A DNA stretch of 64,000 nt from Cytophagaceae bacterium (GTDB taxonomy: Bacteria; Bacteroidota; Bacteroidia; Flavobacteriales; Flavobacteriaceae), in assembly GCA_002710685.1 (NCBI GenBank), contig PALD01000037.1:124001-188000 (forward strand), in the 5' to 3' direction. The notes under the pieces are model-generated. The model was not told where the DNA came from. It did no database searches and saw only the letters and a program-made list of their open reading frames with translations. A program made the translations under genes and the position numbers. The stretch's first letter is position 1. Each line of letters opens with the position of its first letter. Positions 16,579 through 25,230 of the stretch are shown one piece after another.

Positions 16579-17522
16579 GAGATGGATTCTAGTGCATTGA
16601 TAGTGTTTTCTACCGCCATACACCCTTGTTTTTCTACACTTTGAAATGTTCTTGAGCCGATGTGAGGAGTGATAAGGATTTTAGGATTACCTAGAAATGG
16701 ATGATTAGGTGCTATAGGTTCTGTATCTAATACATCGGTTATATAACCTGATATGAAATTCTCTTCTATGGCTCGTAATATATCCATATTGTTGACAAGC
16801 TTACCTCTCGAGGTGTTGATGATCAGAAGGCCTTTTTTTGAAACTCTAAAAATATCCTGATTGAATACCTCATGGGTTTCAGGGGTTAGTGGTACATGTA
16901 GTGATATAATATCAACATTGCGTACTAGATTTTCTAGGTTTTTAGCTATGGCAAAATTTAAAATTTCACTATCAGTCTTTAAAGATGTATCATAAGGGTC
17001 GCAAACCGTAACATCAAAACCTAGTTGCAAACATTTTTTTGTAAATTCCTTACCCACATTACCATAGCCAAAAACCCCTATCTTTCTTCCCAAAATCTCA
17101 TTTCCAGTAATGCGCGCCCACTTGCCATTTTGTACTTCTTGATGCAAGAGATGAATATTTCTAGAAAAACAGAGTAACAGCCCAATTACATGTTCGGCAA
17201 CGGCATTTTGATTTACTCCTGGACAATTCAGGACCTTGATATCGTTTTTTTTTGCCTCTTCAAGATTTATAGAGTCAAGACCTACACCATATTTTGATAT
17301 TACCCTTAACCTTCCATTTGCACCTTTTTTAATAACATGGTCAGTATAGGCATCATCTCCACATATTACAGCATCAAATTCATGGATGATATCAATTAAC
17401 TCATCCTCTCTTAAGGGGCCTCGCATCTTTTCAATATCCCACCCTGTTTTATGAAGTAAGGTTTGATGCTTACCAGGTGTATCTTGAAAAGATGTTGATG
17501 TTAAAAGAATTTTTCTTTTCAT
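16575..17522 (-). CDS. D-isomer-specific 2-hydroxyacid dehydrogenase
   Basis: A 315-residue NAD-dependent dehydrogenase of the phosphoglycerate/lactate dehydrogenase family. The Rossmann motif GYGNVG is at 152-157; the catalytic triad is visible as R239 (NTSRGKLV), E268 (DVLDTEP) and H287 (TPHIGS). No C-terminal ACT domain is present, so it is not a full SerA. It interconverts a 2-keto acid and a D-2-hydroxy acid. Sitting between a keto-acid aldolase/HAD/cytidylyltransferase set and a polysaccharide membrane protein, it probably works on a sugar acid or on a small keto acid used as a glycan substituent. ATGA overlap with the upstream HAD gene. Confidence 0.85.
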   Translation of the reverse strand: MKRKILLTSTSFQDTPGKHQTLLHKTGWDIEKMRGPLREDELIDIIHEFDAVICGDDAYTDHVIKKGANGRLRVISKYGVGLDSINLEEAKKNDIKVLNCPGVNQNAVAEHVIGLLLCFSRNIHLLHQEVQNGKWARITGNEILGRKIGVFGYGNVGKEFTKKCLQLGFDVTVCDPYDTSLKTDSEILNFAIAKNLENLVRNVDIISLHVPLTPETHEVFNQDIFRVSKKGLLIINTSRGKLVNNMDILRAIEENFISGYITDVLDTEPIAPNHPFLGNPKILITPHIGSRTFQSVEKQGCMAVENTINALESIS

Positions 17523-18166
17523 AAAAATAGTTCTTTCTCCAACTGATAAAAATCGGTGAATTTTAAGCCCATGTAATCCTTAAACATAATTTCATTTTCC
17601 GGGATTTGGCGTAAGCCAAAATGTAAACCTGAATGTTTAGCAGCTTCATAATCTGTAGTTGCGTCTCCTAAGAACAGCGTGGAGGATCTATCAAGACCAT
17701 GAAGGTCGATGATATATTCAGTCCAATGCTTTTTGTTTTTGGGAGATCCATATATACCCTTAAAATAGCCTTGAAGATTTCTGGCTTTGGTAATCTCAAG
17801 AATTTCATCGGTTGGTGTTCCAGTAATAATCCAAAAATCAAGTTTTTTATGGTAATTCTCGAGAAACTCAATTACTCCTTCGACTGCCTTAGAAGATATC
17901 ACCTGATCCTTGACTTTTAAGGAAAATTCTTTTGCCAGTTCATCAATCCTTTCGCGGCTACATTGTTTTCCTAGGAAAACTTCCTCGTAATATTTAAACT
18001 TTTCAAACCTTGAAATACCACCATTTTCAATGTGGTGCTGCAAGACTTTATTCATAATAGTATTGCCATATGGGCGGTACATTTCTATAAATGCGTTAGT
18101 TTTTGCCTTGACAGACTCCAAAATGACTCCGTCAAAATCAAAAAAAATATTTCTGTACTCTCCCAT
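17519..18166 (-). CDS. HAD-family phosphatase
   Basis: A 215-residue haloacid dehalogenase-type hydrolase. Motif I is DFDGVILES (nucleophile D10, acid/base D12), motif II is ITGTPTD, the motif III lysine is in KNKKHW and motif IV is GDATTDYEAA. The helical cap between motifs I and II places it with phosphoglycolate phosphatase-like enzymes (subfamily I), not with the capless KdsC type. In this cluster it could remove the phosphate left by an aldol condensation with a sugar phosphate, before CMP activation. Coupled to the dehydrogenase by a 4-bp overlap. Confidence 0.85.
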   Translation of the reverse strand: MGEYRNIFFDFDGVILESVKAKTNAFIEMYRPYGNTIMNKVLQHHIENGGISRFEKFKYYEEVFLGKQCSRERIDELAKEFSLKVKDQVISSKAVEGVIEFLENYHKKLDFWIITGTPTDEILEITKARNLQGYFKGIYGSPKNKKHWTEYIIDLHGLDRSSTLFLGDATTDYEAAKHSGLHFGLRQIPENEIMFKDYMGLKFTDFYQLEKELFL

Positions 18167-18200
18167 TAGAATGCTTCTTATCTTGAGTAGCGTAGTTTAA

Positions 18201-18253
18201 CAAATTTATTTATTATTAAAAGAAATTTGAAAACATATTTTATCTCAAATATA
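18201..18253 (-). promoter_or_regulatory. Two candidate -7 boxes upstream of the HAD gene
   Basis: Within the 104-bp AT-rich gap between aldolase and HAD genes, the minus strand has TAAATTTG (18208-18201) and TATATTTG (18253-18246). Neither has a TTG 19 bp upstream, so a promoter here is possible but weak. Confidence 0.3.
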
Positions 18254-18270
18254 TTTACGTAATGCAAATT

Positions 18271-19059
18271 CTATTTAATTCCTTTCATTAAACTTTCCAT
18301 TTCATATCGCACTTTATCACCCAAAAAAAGAAAATCAATACTATTTGCTAGAAATGTAAAGCCTTCATCTATTTTTTCCTGTAAGGCACGATGTGATGAG
18401 TCTATAACGTGAAAACCTAAAGTTTTTTTAGACTCTAAAGTCTTTGATTTTACATATTCAATAGCCTCTAGCACTTCTTTGTCATTAAAATCTCCTGGTT
18501 TTCCCATAGAAGCAGAGAGGTCATAAGGACCTATAATTATTCCGTCAACCCCATCTACCCTCAAGATATTTTCTATATCATTAACACCATCGATATGCTC
18601 TATCTGAGTGATTAAGATGCTATTCGTTTTAAGCCAATCTAAATAAGAGTTAAAACCAATACCATAATGCTGAGCCCTTGCAAGACCTACTCCTCTAATT
18701 CCCATCGATGGAAACCTTAAGTAAGAAACCGCCCTTTCTGCTTCTTCTCCAGATTTTATCATTGGCACAATAATTCCATTTGCGCCAGCATCCATTATCC
18801 TCTTGATAGTGACTTCCTCATTAGAGCTAACTCTTATTAATGCTTCCATCCCATTGCTTTGTATAAGGGCAATTAAATTTTGTGCCGTTTCTAGTCCAAT
18901 GGATGTATGTTCAATATCTATGGTCAACCATTCAAATCCAGCCGTTCCCATTACTTCTATAACAGCTTGATGAGGTATGGTGAGCCATGAGCCTATCGTT
19001 AATTTATTCTGTACTAATTTTTTTTTCAATTTACTGGGCTCATGCGGAAAACTCTTCAT
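18271..19059 (-). CDS. HpcH/HpaI family class II pyruvate aldolase
   Basis: A 262-residue TIM-barrel aldolase of the HpcH/HpaI (2-keto-3-deoxy acid aldolase) family. By comparison with HpaI the expected residues are present: H51 (DIEHTS), R76 (IRVSS), metal ligands E154 (QIEHIDG) and D180 (GPYDLSASMG). It joins pyruvate to an aldehyde, or cleaves the product. It stops 3 bp before the cytidylyltransferase region begins and is transcribed after it. In catabolic settings it would sit with dehydratases; here its neighbours are capsule genes, which points to synthesis of a 3-deoxy-2-keto sugar acid. Confidence 0.85.
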   Translation of the reverse strand: MKSFPHEPSKLKKKLVQNKLTIGSWLTIPHQAVIEVMGTAGFEWLTIDIEHTSIGLETAQNLIALIQSNGMEALIRVSSNEEVTIKRIMDAGANGIIVPMIKSGEEAERAVSYLRFPSMGIRGVGLARAQHYGIGFNSYLDWLKTNSILITQIEHIDGVNDIENILRVDGVDGIIIGPYDLSASMGKPGDFNDKEVLEAIEYVKSKTLESKKTLGFHVIDSSHRALQEKIDEGFTFLANSIDFLFLGDKVRYEMESLMKGIK

Positions 19060-19062
19060 ATC

Positions 19063-19761
19063 TCAAGTATATATATGATTAAAAACTGCTTCTGCGATTA
19101 TGAAATTCTCAAGATTGTCAATATCCATTGATTCTAACTTTCCTATTTCAAATAAATAAGGGTTTAGACCTATTCTTCTGTTGCCAGCATTGTGAAATGA
19201 TTCTCGAGTAAATACATAAAAGTTAGAATTTTCTTCAAAAATTGGATCTAGGTCCTGTGTTCGTAAGAGGTTTGAAGGATTGTGGTTCATGGCTTTACCA
19301 TCAGAGTTGTAGAATCTAGACTGAAGCCGATTAACAGAAAATACAGAGTCATATTTAGAACACCCCATAAAAAAATCCAGAGCCTCATCAATCGTTTCTT
19401 GTCTAAGGTTGGGGTTTGTACTGTGAGTTTGGATGTAAATGTCCCCATCGGAATTATTGATATCCTGCTCAATAATTTTATTCATGGAGACATAATCCCC
19501 GCATATTGATGGGAGGCGTTTTACAATCCTAATGTTTTGGTTAGAAAAATGGCAGTTCACATTTTCCGCTATTTTAGCACTATCCGTATTGATAATAACC
19601 TCATCGATAAATTTGGATTGTAGAAGCTCTGTCAAAATATGATGATAAAGCGGCTTACCACTGAAAATCTTGAGATTTTTGTTTGGAATCCGTTCAGAAT
19701 TTCCCTTCATGGGAAGTAATGCAACAACTTTAGTTTTATTTTTCATAGCAGGGATTTTCAT
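19063..19761 (-). CDS. NeuA-like CMP-sugar cytidylyltransferase
   Basis: A 232-residue nucleotidyltransferase of the acylneuraminate cytidylyltransferase family. The N-terminal CTP-binding motif LPMKGNSERIPNKN (16-29) followed by SGKPLYHHIL is diagnostic, and HSTNPNLRQETI with LLRTQDLDP follow in family order. ATG at 19761, one base after the upstream stop, is preferred; an ATG at 19746 is an alternative and a longer reading to 19827 would overlap the Wzz-like gene. It activates a 2-keto sugar acid as its CMP derivative. No neuB/neuC/neuD or kdsA is present, so the substrate is not obviously sialic acid or Kdo. Confidence 0.8.
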   Translation of the reverse strand: MKIPAMKNKTKVVALLPMKGNSERIPNKNLKIFSGKPLYHHILTELLQSKFIDEVIINTDSAKIAENVNCHFSNQNIRIVKRLPSICGDYVSMNKIIEQDINNSDGDIYIQTHSTNPNLRQETIDEALDFFMGCSKYDSVFSVNRLQSRFYNSDGKAMNHNPSNLLRTQDLDPIFEENSNFYVFTRESFHNAGNRRIGLNPYLFEIGKLESMDIDNLENFIIAEAVFNHIYT

Positions 19762-19762
19762 T

Positions 19763-20734
19763 TTAGTTGTCAGCGGAATATTTTTTTGCCTTAAGATATA
19801 GTTTTTTTGCCAACTGATATGAAACATAGCAAAACAGGATTACAAAAGGAAGTAGCAAGACTTTATGACTTAATAAAGTTGAATCTTTTACTGAATAAGG
19901 ATTATTTGTAATCTGAAAAAGATTTTGCATTCTAAGGATTTCATTAGAAGTACCTTCATTTTCCCTTAATAAATCTGTTTTCTTTTGCAGTATTCCCCCT
20001 ATGTCAATACTATTAATTAGCATTAATTGACTGCTGCTGGGGGAATTGCTTGTCAATGCTTTATTCGTATTACTTAAAAAACTATCTATCTGCTTGATTG
20101 AGTAAATATTTTCCTCTATCCTATTTTTATATCTTGTAAGTGTATTTTCATTAATAGCTTTTAGATAGTTGTTTTGTTCTAGATGATCAAGTACTTTATT
20201 AGTAGCAAGGGTTCTGTTATTTGTTCCTGTATAAATTGTTAGGTAATGATATTGATATGACAAAAGAAAGCTTTCGGCTTCAAGAAAATCATTTTTTGTA
20301 TCGATTCTTTCAATTAGGCTTAGCACCTGATTATCATCATACTCCTTATATTTTTCTAGGACATCTGAGACGTTGACAATTGGTTTTATTTCAACTTCCT
20401 TTAAACTAAAATCTCCATCAAGTTCAATGCTCTTGAGAAACAAGGTGTCATTATTTTCTATCTTTTGATTCAAGTTGGATATTGCCTCATAAAGATAAGA
20501 GGTTGTTGCATTCGTCGAACGAATAATATAAACCGTCTTATATTTTGGACTAGAAAGTAAGTCAATGACAAAACCAATTATCAATCCTACAATTAATAAC
20601 AAGGCAATTATTTTTATCCTTTGAAGAAAAAAATAAATGAGTCTATATAATAATCCAAGCACATATTTAATACCGTTGCCGATTCTATTGAAAATTACAA
20701 ATAAATCAACCTCCTGATTTTCTTTTTGCTCCAT
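19763..20734 (-). CDS. Wzz-like chain-length or polysaccharide co-polymerase protein
   Basis: A 323-residue protein with a hydrophobic segment near residues 42-62 (KIIALLLIVGLIIGFVIDLL), a long periplasmic region rich in helix-forming and charged residues (about 65-285) and a second hydrophobic segment near the C-terminus (VLLLPFVILFCYVSYQL). This two-span layout is that of Wzz/PCP proteins. No C-terminal tyrosine kinase domain is attached. ATG at 20734 follows the stop of the DUF6909 gene by one base. It is the first gene of the AT-rich minus-strand polysaccharide operon and probably controls chain length. Confidence 0.65.
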   Translation of the reverse strand: MEQKENQEVDLFVIFNRIGNGIKYVLGLLYRLIYFFLQRIKIIALLLIVGLIIGFVIDLLSSPKYKTVYIIRSTNATTSYLYEAISNLNQKIENNDTLFLKSIELDGDFSLKEVEIKPIVNVSDVLEKYKEYDDNQVLSLIERIDTKNDFLEAESFLLSYQYHYLTIYTGTNNRTLATNKVLDHLEQNNYLKAINENTLTRYKNRIEENIYSIKQIDSFLSNTNKALTSNSPSSSQLMLINSIDIGGILQKKTDLLRENEGTSNEILRMQNLFQITNNPYSVKDSTLLSHKVLLLPFVILFCYVSYQLAKKLYLKAKKYSADN

Positions 20735-20735
20735 A

Positions 20736-22433
20736 CTAAGCTTCAAATATTTGTTCTAAGATTTTCTCTGTAATCAAATATGTGGGTTTAACACCCGTGG
20801 TTCCCAGACCGCCAGAAGCTAGAGTGCTTCCGGTTTCCAGTGGGTTGTCTGAGGCATAGTACGCATACCTTACCTTTACATCACTGCTTATGCTGCCCCT
20901 TAATTTGGCGGAAGCCTGAATAGCTTTTTGATAATGCGCGCCCTCCATCTCAAGACCGATTACGTCCCACGTACTTTCATGGAAGAATTTTAAGATATCA
21001 CGGTTTTGAAGCGATGTCCCCAATACCGTTATCATGGCCCCCTCATACACCTCTATGCCATTGCCCTCAAGGTCTTTTTTTGAAAGTTCATTGTCAAAGG
21101 GGTAATTGTCAGCCGTGCCCTCAAAGAGGTGCGCCTTGGGGATCATGATATCTCCTTTGCCGCCTTCTAGAATACCCGCTTTTCCCATTATCGATATACT
21201 CTTAACATCAAGATAGAATGTTTTTCTTCCGGAAAGGTAGGGTTTTAATAATTCTTCCATGGTTTCATACGCCTGTTCCCCAAAGGCGTAATCCATCACG
21301 ATGATTACGGGTTCTTTCCCTTTTTCAAAGGTTTTTGTGCAAAAGCTGTTTTGGGATACATCCAGTTGTGCCGTGTCAAAGACCTGGACATCGATGTTTG
21401 TGCCACTTTGATCTGGTATGAAGGTCATGCCATGCTTAACGGCAATTTTCTCTACCCGCGACCTCATTTTACCGCTACTGGAGTCGCTCAACAGCTCATA
21501 TATCTCCAGGTTTGACTTTTTTTCAAGTTCTTTTTGCAGGGCCACTGGCGCATAAAGCGTGTTCATCACGCTGTGCATGTTTGCGCTTATGATGTGCAGG
21601 GGCCTTTCTAGCAGGCCGTTTTTTTTCAAAATAGACTTGATGGTATCTGCCCATACCTCACCATGTATGTGGTGCCCCAGTCTTTCCCTGAGCACGGGCG
21701 AAAACGTGACAATGCGCTTATCGTTTTCCGCGACCTCCTCAATGGCCCTTTTGCCCAGCCAGTAGATGACCTCCAGGAACCTCTTTGGGTTGTTTGCCTG
21801 TGCAAATTTGCCCAGCATCTCATTCACCTCCCGAAAGGTCCTGCCCAATATATTGGCCGTATGTGTCAATGCAATCTCACGCGCGTTCTGCGTGAGTTCT
21901 TCTTCCTGGAGTACGGCCACCTCCAGTTTTTGCCAGTCACGGGTGGTGCTGCCATCTTCATTGATGATTACCCGCCGCGAAATCTTGTGCGATTCTATGA
22001 ACAAAAAGGTAAGGTGGGTGAGGATGTCATAGATCTCGCTCCGGCCCCTGGTGATTTCTATATTCATCTGTTCATCATCAATACGGTAGCAGTTCCTCCT
22101 CCTCTTTGGTGGCACGATGGGTGTAAAATGAGAGTCCTTATATCCTTCATCGCTGGTAAGGTTAATAAACTTACACTCTTCTATACCCTGTGGTAACCTG
22201 TCTATGACATAATGTAGGCCATAAAGCTCAACTTTTTCATCAGCAATGGTGCCATAGATCTCTGGCCTAAGGATCAAGAGTGCTTCACGCAGCGTTTCTC
22301 CACTTACGCCCATGGGTTTGTAAAAACCCCGGTTAAAGAGGTGGCGCATGGTGATGTACATCCTTTCTATCGCGGCCGAACTTTCTTGCGCGCGCGTCCT
22401 TCCGGTATCTTTATTCATGCTCATATCGCCCAA
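20736..22433 (-). CDS. DUF6909 family protein
   Basis: A 565-residue soluble protein of a conserved Bacteroidota family of unknown function (I recall it as DUF6909). There is no signal peptide or membrane segment. The C-terminal part contains DVIGLEMEGAHYQKAI preceded by MITVLGTSLQNRD and followed by VRYAYYASDNP, which resembles the substrate site of nucleoside phosphorylases (MExA motif) and suggests a nucleoside- or sugar-phosphate-binding fold. It starts with M1 or M5. It is co-directional with and 12 bp after the GH3 gene. It belongs to the core chromosome and borders the polysaccharide cluster. Confidence 0.65.
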   Translation of the reverse strand: MGDMSMNKDTGRTRAQESSAAIERMYITMRHLFNRGFYKPMGVSGETLREALLILRPEIYGTIADEKVELYGLHYVIDRLPQGIEECKFINLTSDEGYKDSHFTPIVPPKRRRNCYRIDDEQMNIEITRGRSEIYDILTHLTFLFIESHKISRRVIINEDGSTTRDWQKLEVAVLQEEELTQNAREIALTHTANILGRTFREVNEMLGKFAQANNPKRFLEVIYWLGKRAIEEVAENDKRIVTFSPVLRERLGHHIHGEVWADTIKSILKKNGLLERPLHIISANMHSVMNTLYAPVALQKELEKKSNLEIYELLSDSSSGKMRSRVEKIAVKHGMTFIPDQSGTNIDVQVFDTAQLDVSQNSFCTKTFEKGKEPVIIVMDYAFGEQAYETMEELLKPYLSGRKTFYLDVKSISIMGKAGILEGGKGDIMIPKAHLFEGTADNYPFDNELSKKDLEGNGIEVYEGAMITVLGTSLQNRDILKFFHESTWDVIGLEMEGAHYQKAIQASAKLRGSISSDVKVRYAYYASDNPLETGSTLASGGLGTTGVKPTYLITEKILEQIFEA

Positions 22434-22445
22434 ATATACCCCAAT

Positions 22446-23942
22446 TTAAACATATGTCCCCGTAAGGGCATCTGCAATTTTCCTGTCGTTTGATAAGCGT
22501 GGCAACTTGTTCTGCCCCCCCAGTTTGCCCTGTGACCTCATATACTCATTGAAGCCCCCTGGAGGCACCACGGTGATCTTGAGCGGTGACAGTACCTTGC
22601 CGGTAATAAGGTCCATATAATAACTGTTTTGCTCTTGTAGTGCGCTGTCTAGCCTTTCGGCGAAAGCCATATTGTTCTCTGGCAACTGGCCGAACTCAAT
22701 GAACCATTCATGAAATGGCAGGCCACTGGTAGGGTTGATTTGTGGGGCAACTGTAAATTCATTTACCTTGGCATCACATTGTGACAGTGCGAGGGCCATG
22801 GCCTCATCTACCTCCTTGCCTATGACGTGCTCGCCAAATGCAGAGATAAAATGCTTGATCCTGCCCGTTACCACCACGCGGTAGGGTTGGGTGCAGGTAA
22901 ATTGTACGGTATCGCCCACATTGTAGGACCATAGGCCGGCATTTGTGCTCACGAGCATGACATAATTTACATTCTTGGCCACTTCACCTATCGTGTATCT
23001 TTTTGGGTCTTCATCAAAGAACTCATCAGCTTTTACAAATTCATAGAAGATCCCAGAGTTGAGCAGGAGCAACATCCCCTTTTCATGTTGCTTGTCCTGA
23101 AAGGCAAAAAAGCCCTCACTCGCCGGGTAGAGTTCAATACTGTCTATATCGTGGCCTATGAGTTTTTTAAAGGTGTTTTTATACGGTTCAAAGTTTACAC
23201 CGCCATAGATAAAGAGGTCAAAGTGCTTGAATATTTCCTTGACGGTCTTTTTACCAGTGGCCTGGAGCAGTCTTTCAAAATACATCTGTACCCATGGTGG
23301 TATACCACTTATCACGCTCATGTTTTTTGACCTTGTCTCTGCTACAATGGCATCAACCTTTTTTTCCCAGTCATCGATACAGTTTGTTTCCCAGGTGGGC
23401 ATACGGTTTTTTTGCAGATAGCCCGGCACATAATGCGCCACGATACCAGATAGCCTTCCGGTCTTTATGCCGTTTTTTTCGCTCATTTCAGGGCTTCCCT
23501 GCAAGAAGATCATCTTGCCATCCACAAACCGGGCATTGCCCGTCTCATAGATGTAGTGCAGGATGGCGTTTCTTGCTGCATTGACATGGCTGGGCATGGA
23601 ATCGCGGGTAATGGGTATGTATTTGGCACCAGATGTGGTACCAGATGTTTTTGCAAAATAAAGTGGTTTACCCGGCCAGAGGATGTCTTCTTTCCCTGCC
23701 ACGACCTTATCCACATAGGGTTTTAGGGCTTCGTAATCCCGGATGGGTACTTTTGAGGCATAGTCCGTGAAGGAGCGTATGTTTTCAAAACCATGGTCTT
23801 TTCCAAAAGCAGTATTTTTCGCGGAAGCGATTAAATCTTCAAAGACCTTTTGCTGGGTTTCCACTGGATTTTTGATCCATTTCAAGTCCCGCTTGACAAT
23901 GGAACGGGCAAAAATCTTTGCGGCAACAGACTTTAAGTACAT
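22446..23942 (-). CDS. GH3 auxin-responsive promoter family protein (acyl-adenylating)
   Basis: A 498-residue member of the GH3 family, part of the adenylate-forming superfamily. The phosphate-binding loop AKTSGTTSGAKYIP (about 110-123), the ELYPASEGFFAFQ region and the C-terminal YNVGDTVQFT match the plant GH3 acyl-amido synthetase motifs. Bacterial members are widespread in Bacteroidota with unknown substrates; conjugating an acyl acid to an amino compound is the family chemistry. It lies 6 bp downstream of the M23 peptidase gene and 12 bp before DUF6909 on the same strand. Confidence 0.85.
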   Translation of the reverse strand: MYLKSVAAKIFARSIVKRDLKWIKNPVETQQKVFEDLIASAKNTAFGKDHGFENIRSFTDYASKVPIRDYEALKPYVDKVVAGKEDILWPGKPLYFAKTSGTTSGAKYIPITRDSMPSHVNAARNAILHYIYETGNARFVDGKMIFLQGSPEMSEKNGIKTGRLSGIVAHYVPGYLQKNRMPTWETNCIDDWEKKVDAIVAETRSKNMSVISGIPPWVQMYFERLLQATGKKTVKEIFKHFDLFIYGGVNFEPYKNTFKKLIGHDIDSIELYPASEGFFAFQDKQHEKGMLLLLNSGIFYEFVKADEFFDEDPKRYTIGEVAKNVNYVMLVSTNAGLWSYNVGDTVQFTCTQPYRVVVTGRIKHFISAFGEHVIGKEVDEAMALALSQCDAKVNEFTVAPQINPTSGLPFHEWFIEFGQLPENNMAFAERLDSALQEQNSYYMDLITGKVLSPLKITVVPPGGFNEYMRSQGKLGGQNKLPRLSNDRKIADALTGTYV

Positions 23943-23948
23943 AGTTTT

Positions 23949-24815
23949 TTATTCAAAATCAATATAATTTGTGGGGTCAACGGGATAGCCTGCGCTCCAA
24001 AGTTCAAAATGGAGGTGTGGACCTGTGGTGAGTTCACCGGTATTGCCGGCCGTGGCGATAACCTCGCCAGCCTTAACAAGGTCACCCTGTGACTTGTTCA
24101 ACGAGGCGTTGTGCTTATAGACGCTTATCATGTTGTTGCCATGCTCCACGATCATGACGTAACCGGTCTCTGCCGTCCACTCTGCAAAGATGACGGTGCC
24201 ATCTGCAACGGCCTTGATGGGTGAATCTTTAGGGACGACAACGTCTATGGCATAGTGTTTTTCATCACGGTCATACCCCTGGGTGATGTTGCCCTTCACG
24301 GGTGGAAAAAGTGCTATGGATGCCGTGGGCGACGCTGCTTGAAAGACATTGTACCTGTCCTCGCGGTCCACCTGCGCCCTTAAGATTGAATCTTCGCGGG
24401 AAACGGGGATGGTCACCTCACCGGTCTCGGTGGGAAGGGTTTCCAGGATTGAATCCCTATTAAAGTCAACATCCTTGACATCTCCCGTCAATACCATGCG
24501 TATGCTGGCATAGTACTGCTCGTTGATATCCAGTTTTCGCTTAAGCGAATCTGTATCTTCTATGAGCTCCGTGGCCTGTTTTTGCAGTTTTGTAGATGAA
24601 TATCCGGGGATGTATTCCCGCAGGGGGGTGTACGCGATAAGTACCGTGGTGAGTGCTATCAGGGCTATTGCAGAAAACCCAAAGAGGATAAAGACATTCA
24701 ACCTGTTAAGCTTGAAGGATACACGTTCCTCAAAGGTATCTTCATTTAAAATTACTAGCCTGTATTTATGTAACAGCTTTTTCTTGAGCCGCTTTTTTTC
24801 TTTTGTTTTGGCCAT
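23949..24815 (-). CDS. M23 family metallopeptidase (membrane-anchored)
   Basis: A 288-residue cell-wall peptidase. A basic N-terminus is followed by one membrane segment (about 41-63), a short coiled stretch (75-105) and a C-terminal LytM/M23 domain. Zinc ligands H187 and D191 (HYAIDVV) and H269 with catalytic H267 (PHLHFELW) are present, so it should be active or at least zinc-binding. It would act on peptidoglycan cross-links or serve as an amidase activator. The family form is the flavobacterial NlpD/MepM-like type with cytoplasmic basic tail. A -7 box lies just upstream. Confidence 0.88.
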   Translation of the reverse strand: MAKTKEKKRLKKKLLHKYRLVILNEDTFEERVSFKLNRLNVFILFGFSAIALIALTTVLIAYTPLREYIPGYSSTKLQKQATELIEDTDSLKRKLDINEQYYASIRMVLTGDVKDVDFNRDSILETLPTETGEVTIPVSREDSILRAQVDREDRYNVFQAASPTASIALFPPVKGNITQGYDRDEKHYAIDVVVPKDSPIKAVADGTVIFAEWTAETGYVMIVEHGNNMISVYKHNASLNKSQGDLVKAGEVIATAGNTGELTTGPHLHFELWSAGYPVDPTNYIDFE

Positions 24816-24832
24816 AATTTTTTACTATTCAG

Positions 24833-24840
24833 CAAATATA
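24833..24840 (-). promoter_or_regulatory. Candidate -7 box (TATATTTG) for the M23 peptidase operon
   Basis: TATATTTG on the minus strand 17 bp before the ATG at 24815. No TTG at the usual distance is seen. Confidence 0.4.
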
Positions 24841-24931
24841 AAGGTAATTTGGGGTAGCTATATGCTAAAGTTTCATAAGTAACGTTATAAAAGGTATATT
24901 CTTATTATCTTTACCATCTAAAATTTATCAC

Positions 24932-25141
24932 ATGAACGCATTAGCTATATTTTTGGGAATGATCGGTCCTTGGCAAATTGCCCTTATTGTCGTGATCGTA
25001 TTATTGCTGTTTGGAGGAAGGAAAATCCCTGAACTTATGAGGGGACTGGGAAGTGGCATCAAGGAATTTAAAGATGCTTCCAAGGAAGATGATACTCCCG
25101 CCCATAAAGATGAAAAAATAGAGGAGCCTAAAAAATCTTAA
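24932..25141 (+). CDS. tatA: Twin-arginine translocase subunit TatA/E
   Basis: A 69-residue protein with an N-terminal membrane helix (PWQIALIVVIVLLLFGGRK), the FGGRKIPELMRGLG hinge and amphipathic helix, and a charged tail. This is the TatA/E form that oligomerises to allow passage of folded proteins. tatC is not nearby. The gene is monocistronic, divergent from the M23 gene and followed by a strong terminator at 25171. Confidence 0.92.
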   Translation: MNALAIFLGMIGPWQIALIVVIVLLLFGGRKIPELMRGLGSGIKEFKDASKEDDTPAHKDEKIEEPKKS

Positions 25142-25170
25142 TAAGATTAAGCAAGGCCTTAAAAATAGAT

Positions 25171-25200
25171 AGCCCGTTTCATATGAAACGGGCTTTTTTT
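25171..25200. terminator. Intrinsic terminator after tatA
   Basis: AGCCCGTTTCATATGAAACGGGCT is a perfect inverted repeat followed by seven T on the plus strand; on the minus strand it could also end the convergent DUF4837 gene less strongly. Confidence 0.9.
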
Positions 25201-25230
25201 GTTAAGTTGCCGTAAGCGGGGTAAACTTTT

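Noticed and set aside
16579-16623. N-terminal extension of the O-antigen ligase-like protein to ATG 16623
   Set aside because: It would overlap the dehydrogenase by 49 bp and add a polar stretch before the first membrane segment; TTG at 16578 with a TTGA overlap fits better.
21663-22196. 177-codon open frame on the plus strand inside the DUF6909 gene
   Set aside because: Antisense shadow of a conserved gene; low-complexity, Cys/His-rich product without family features.
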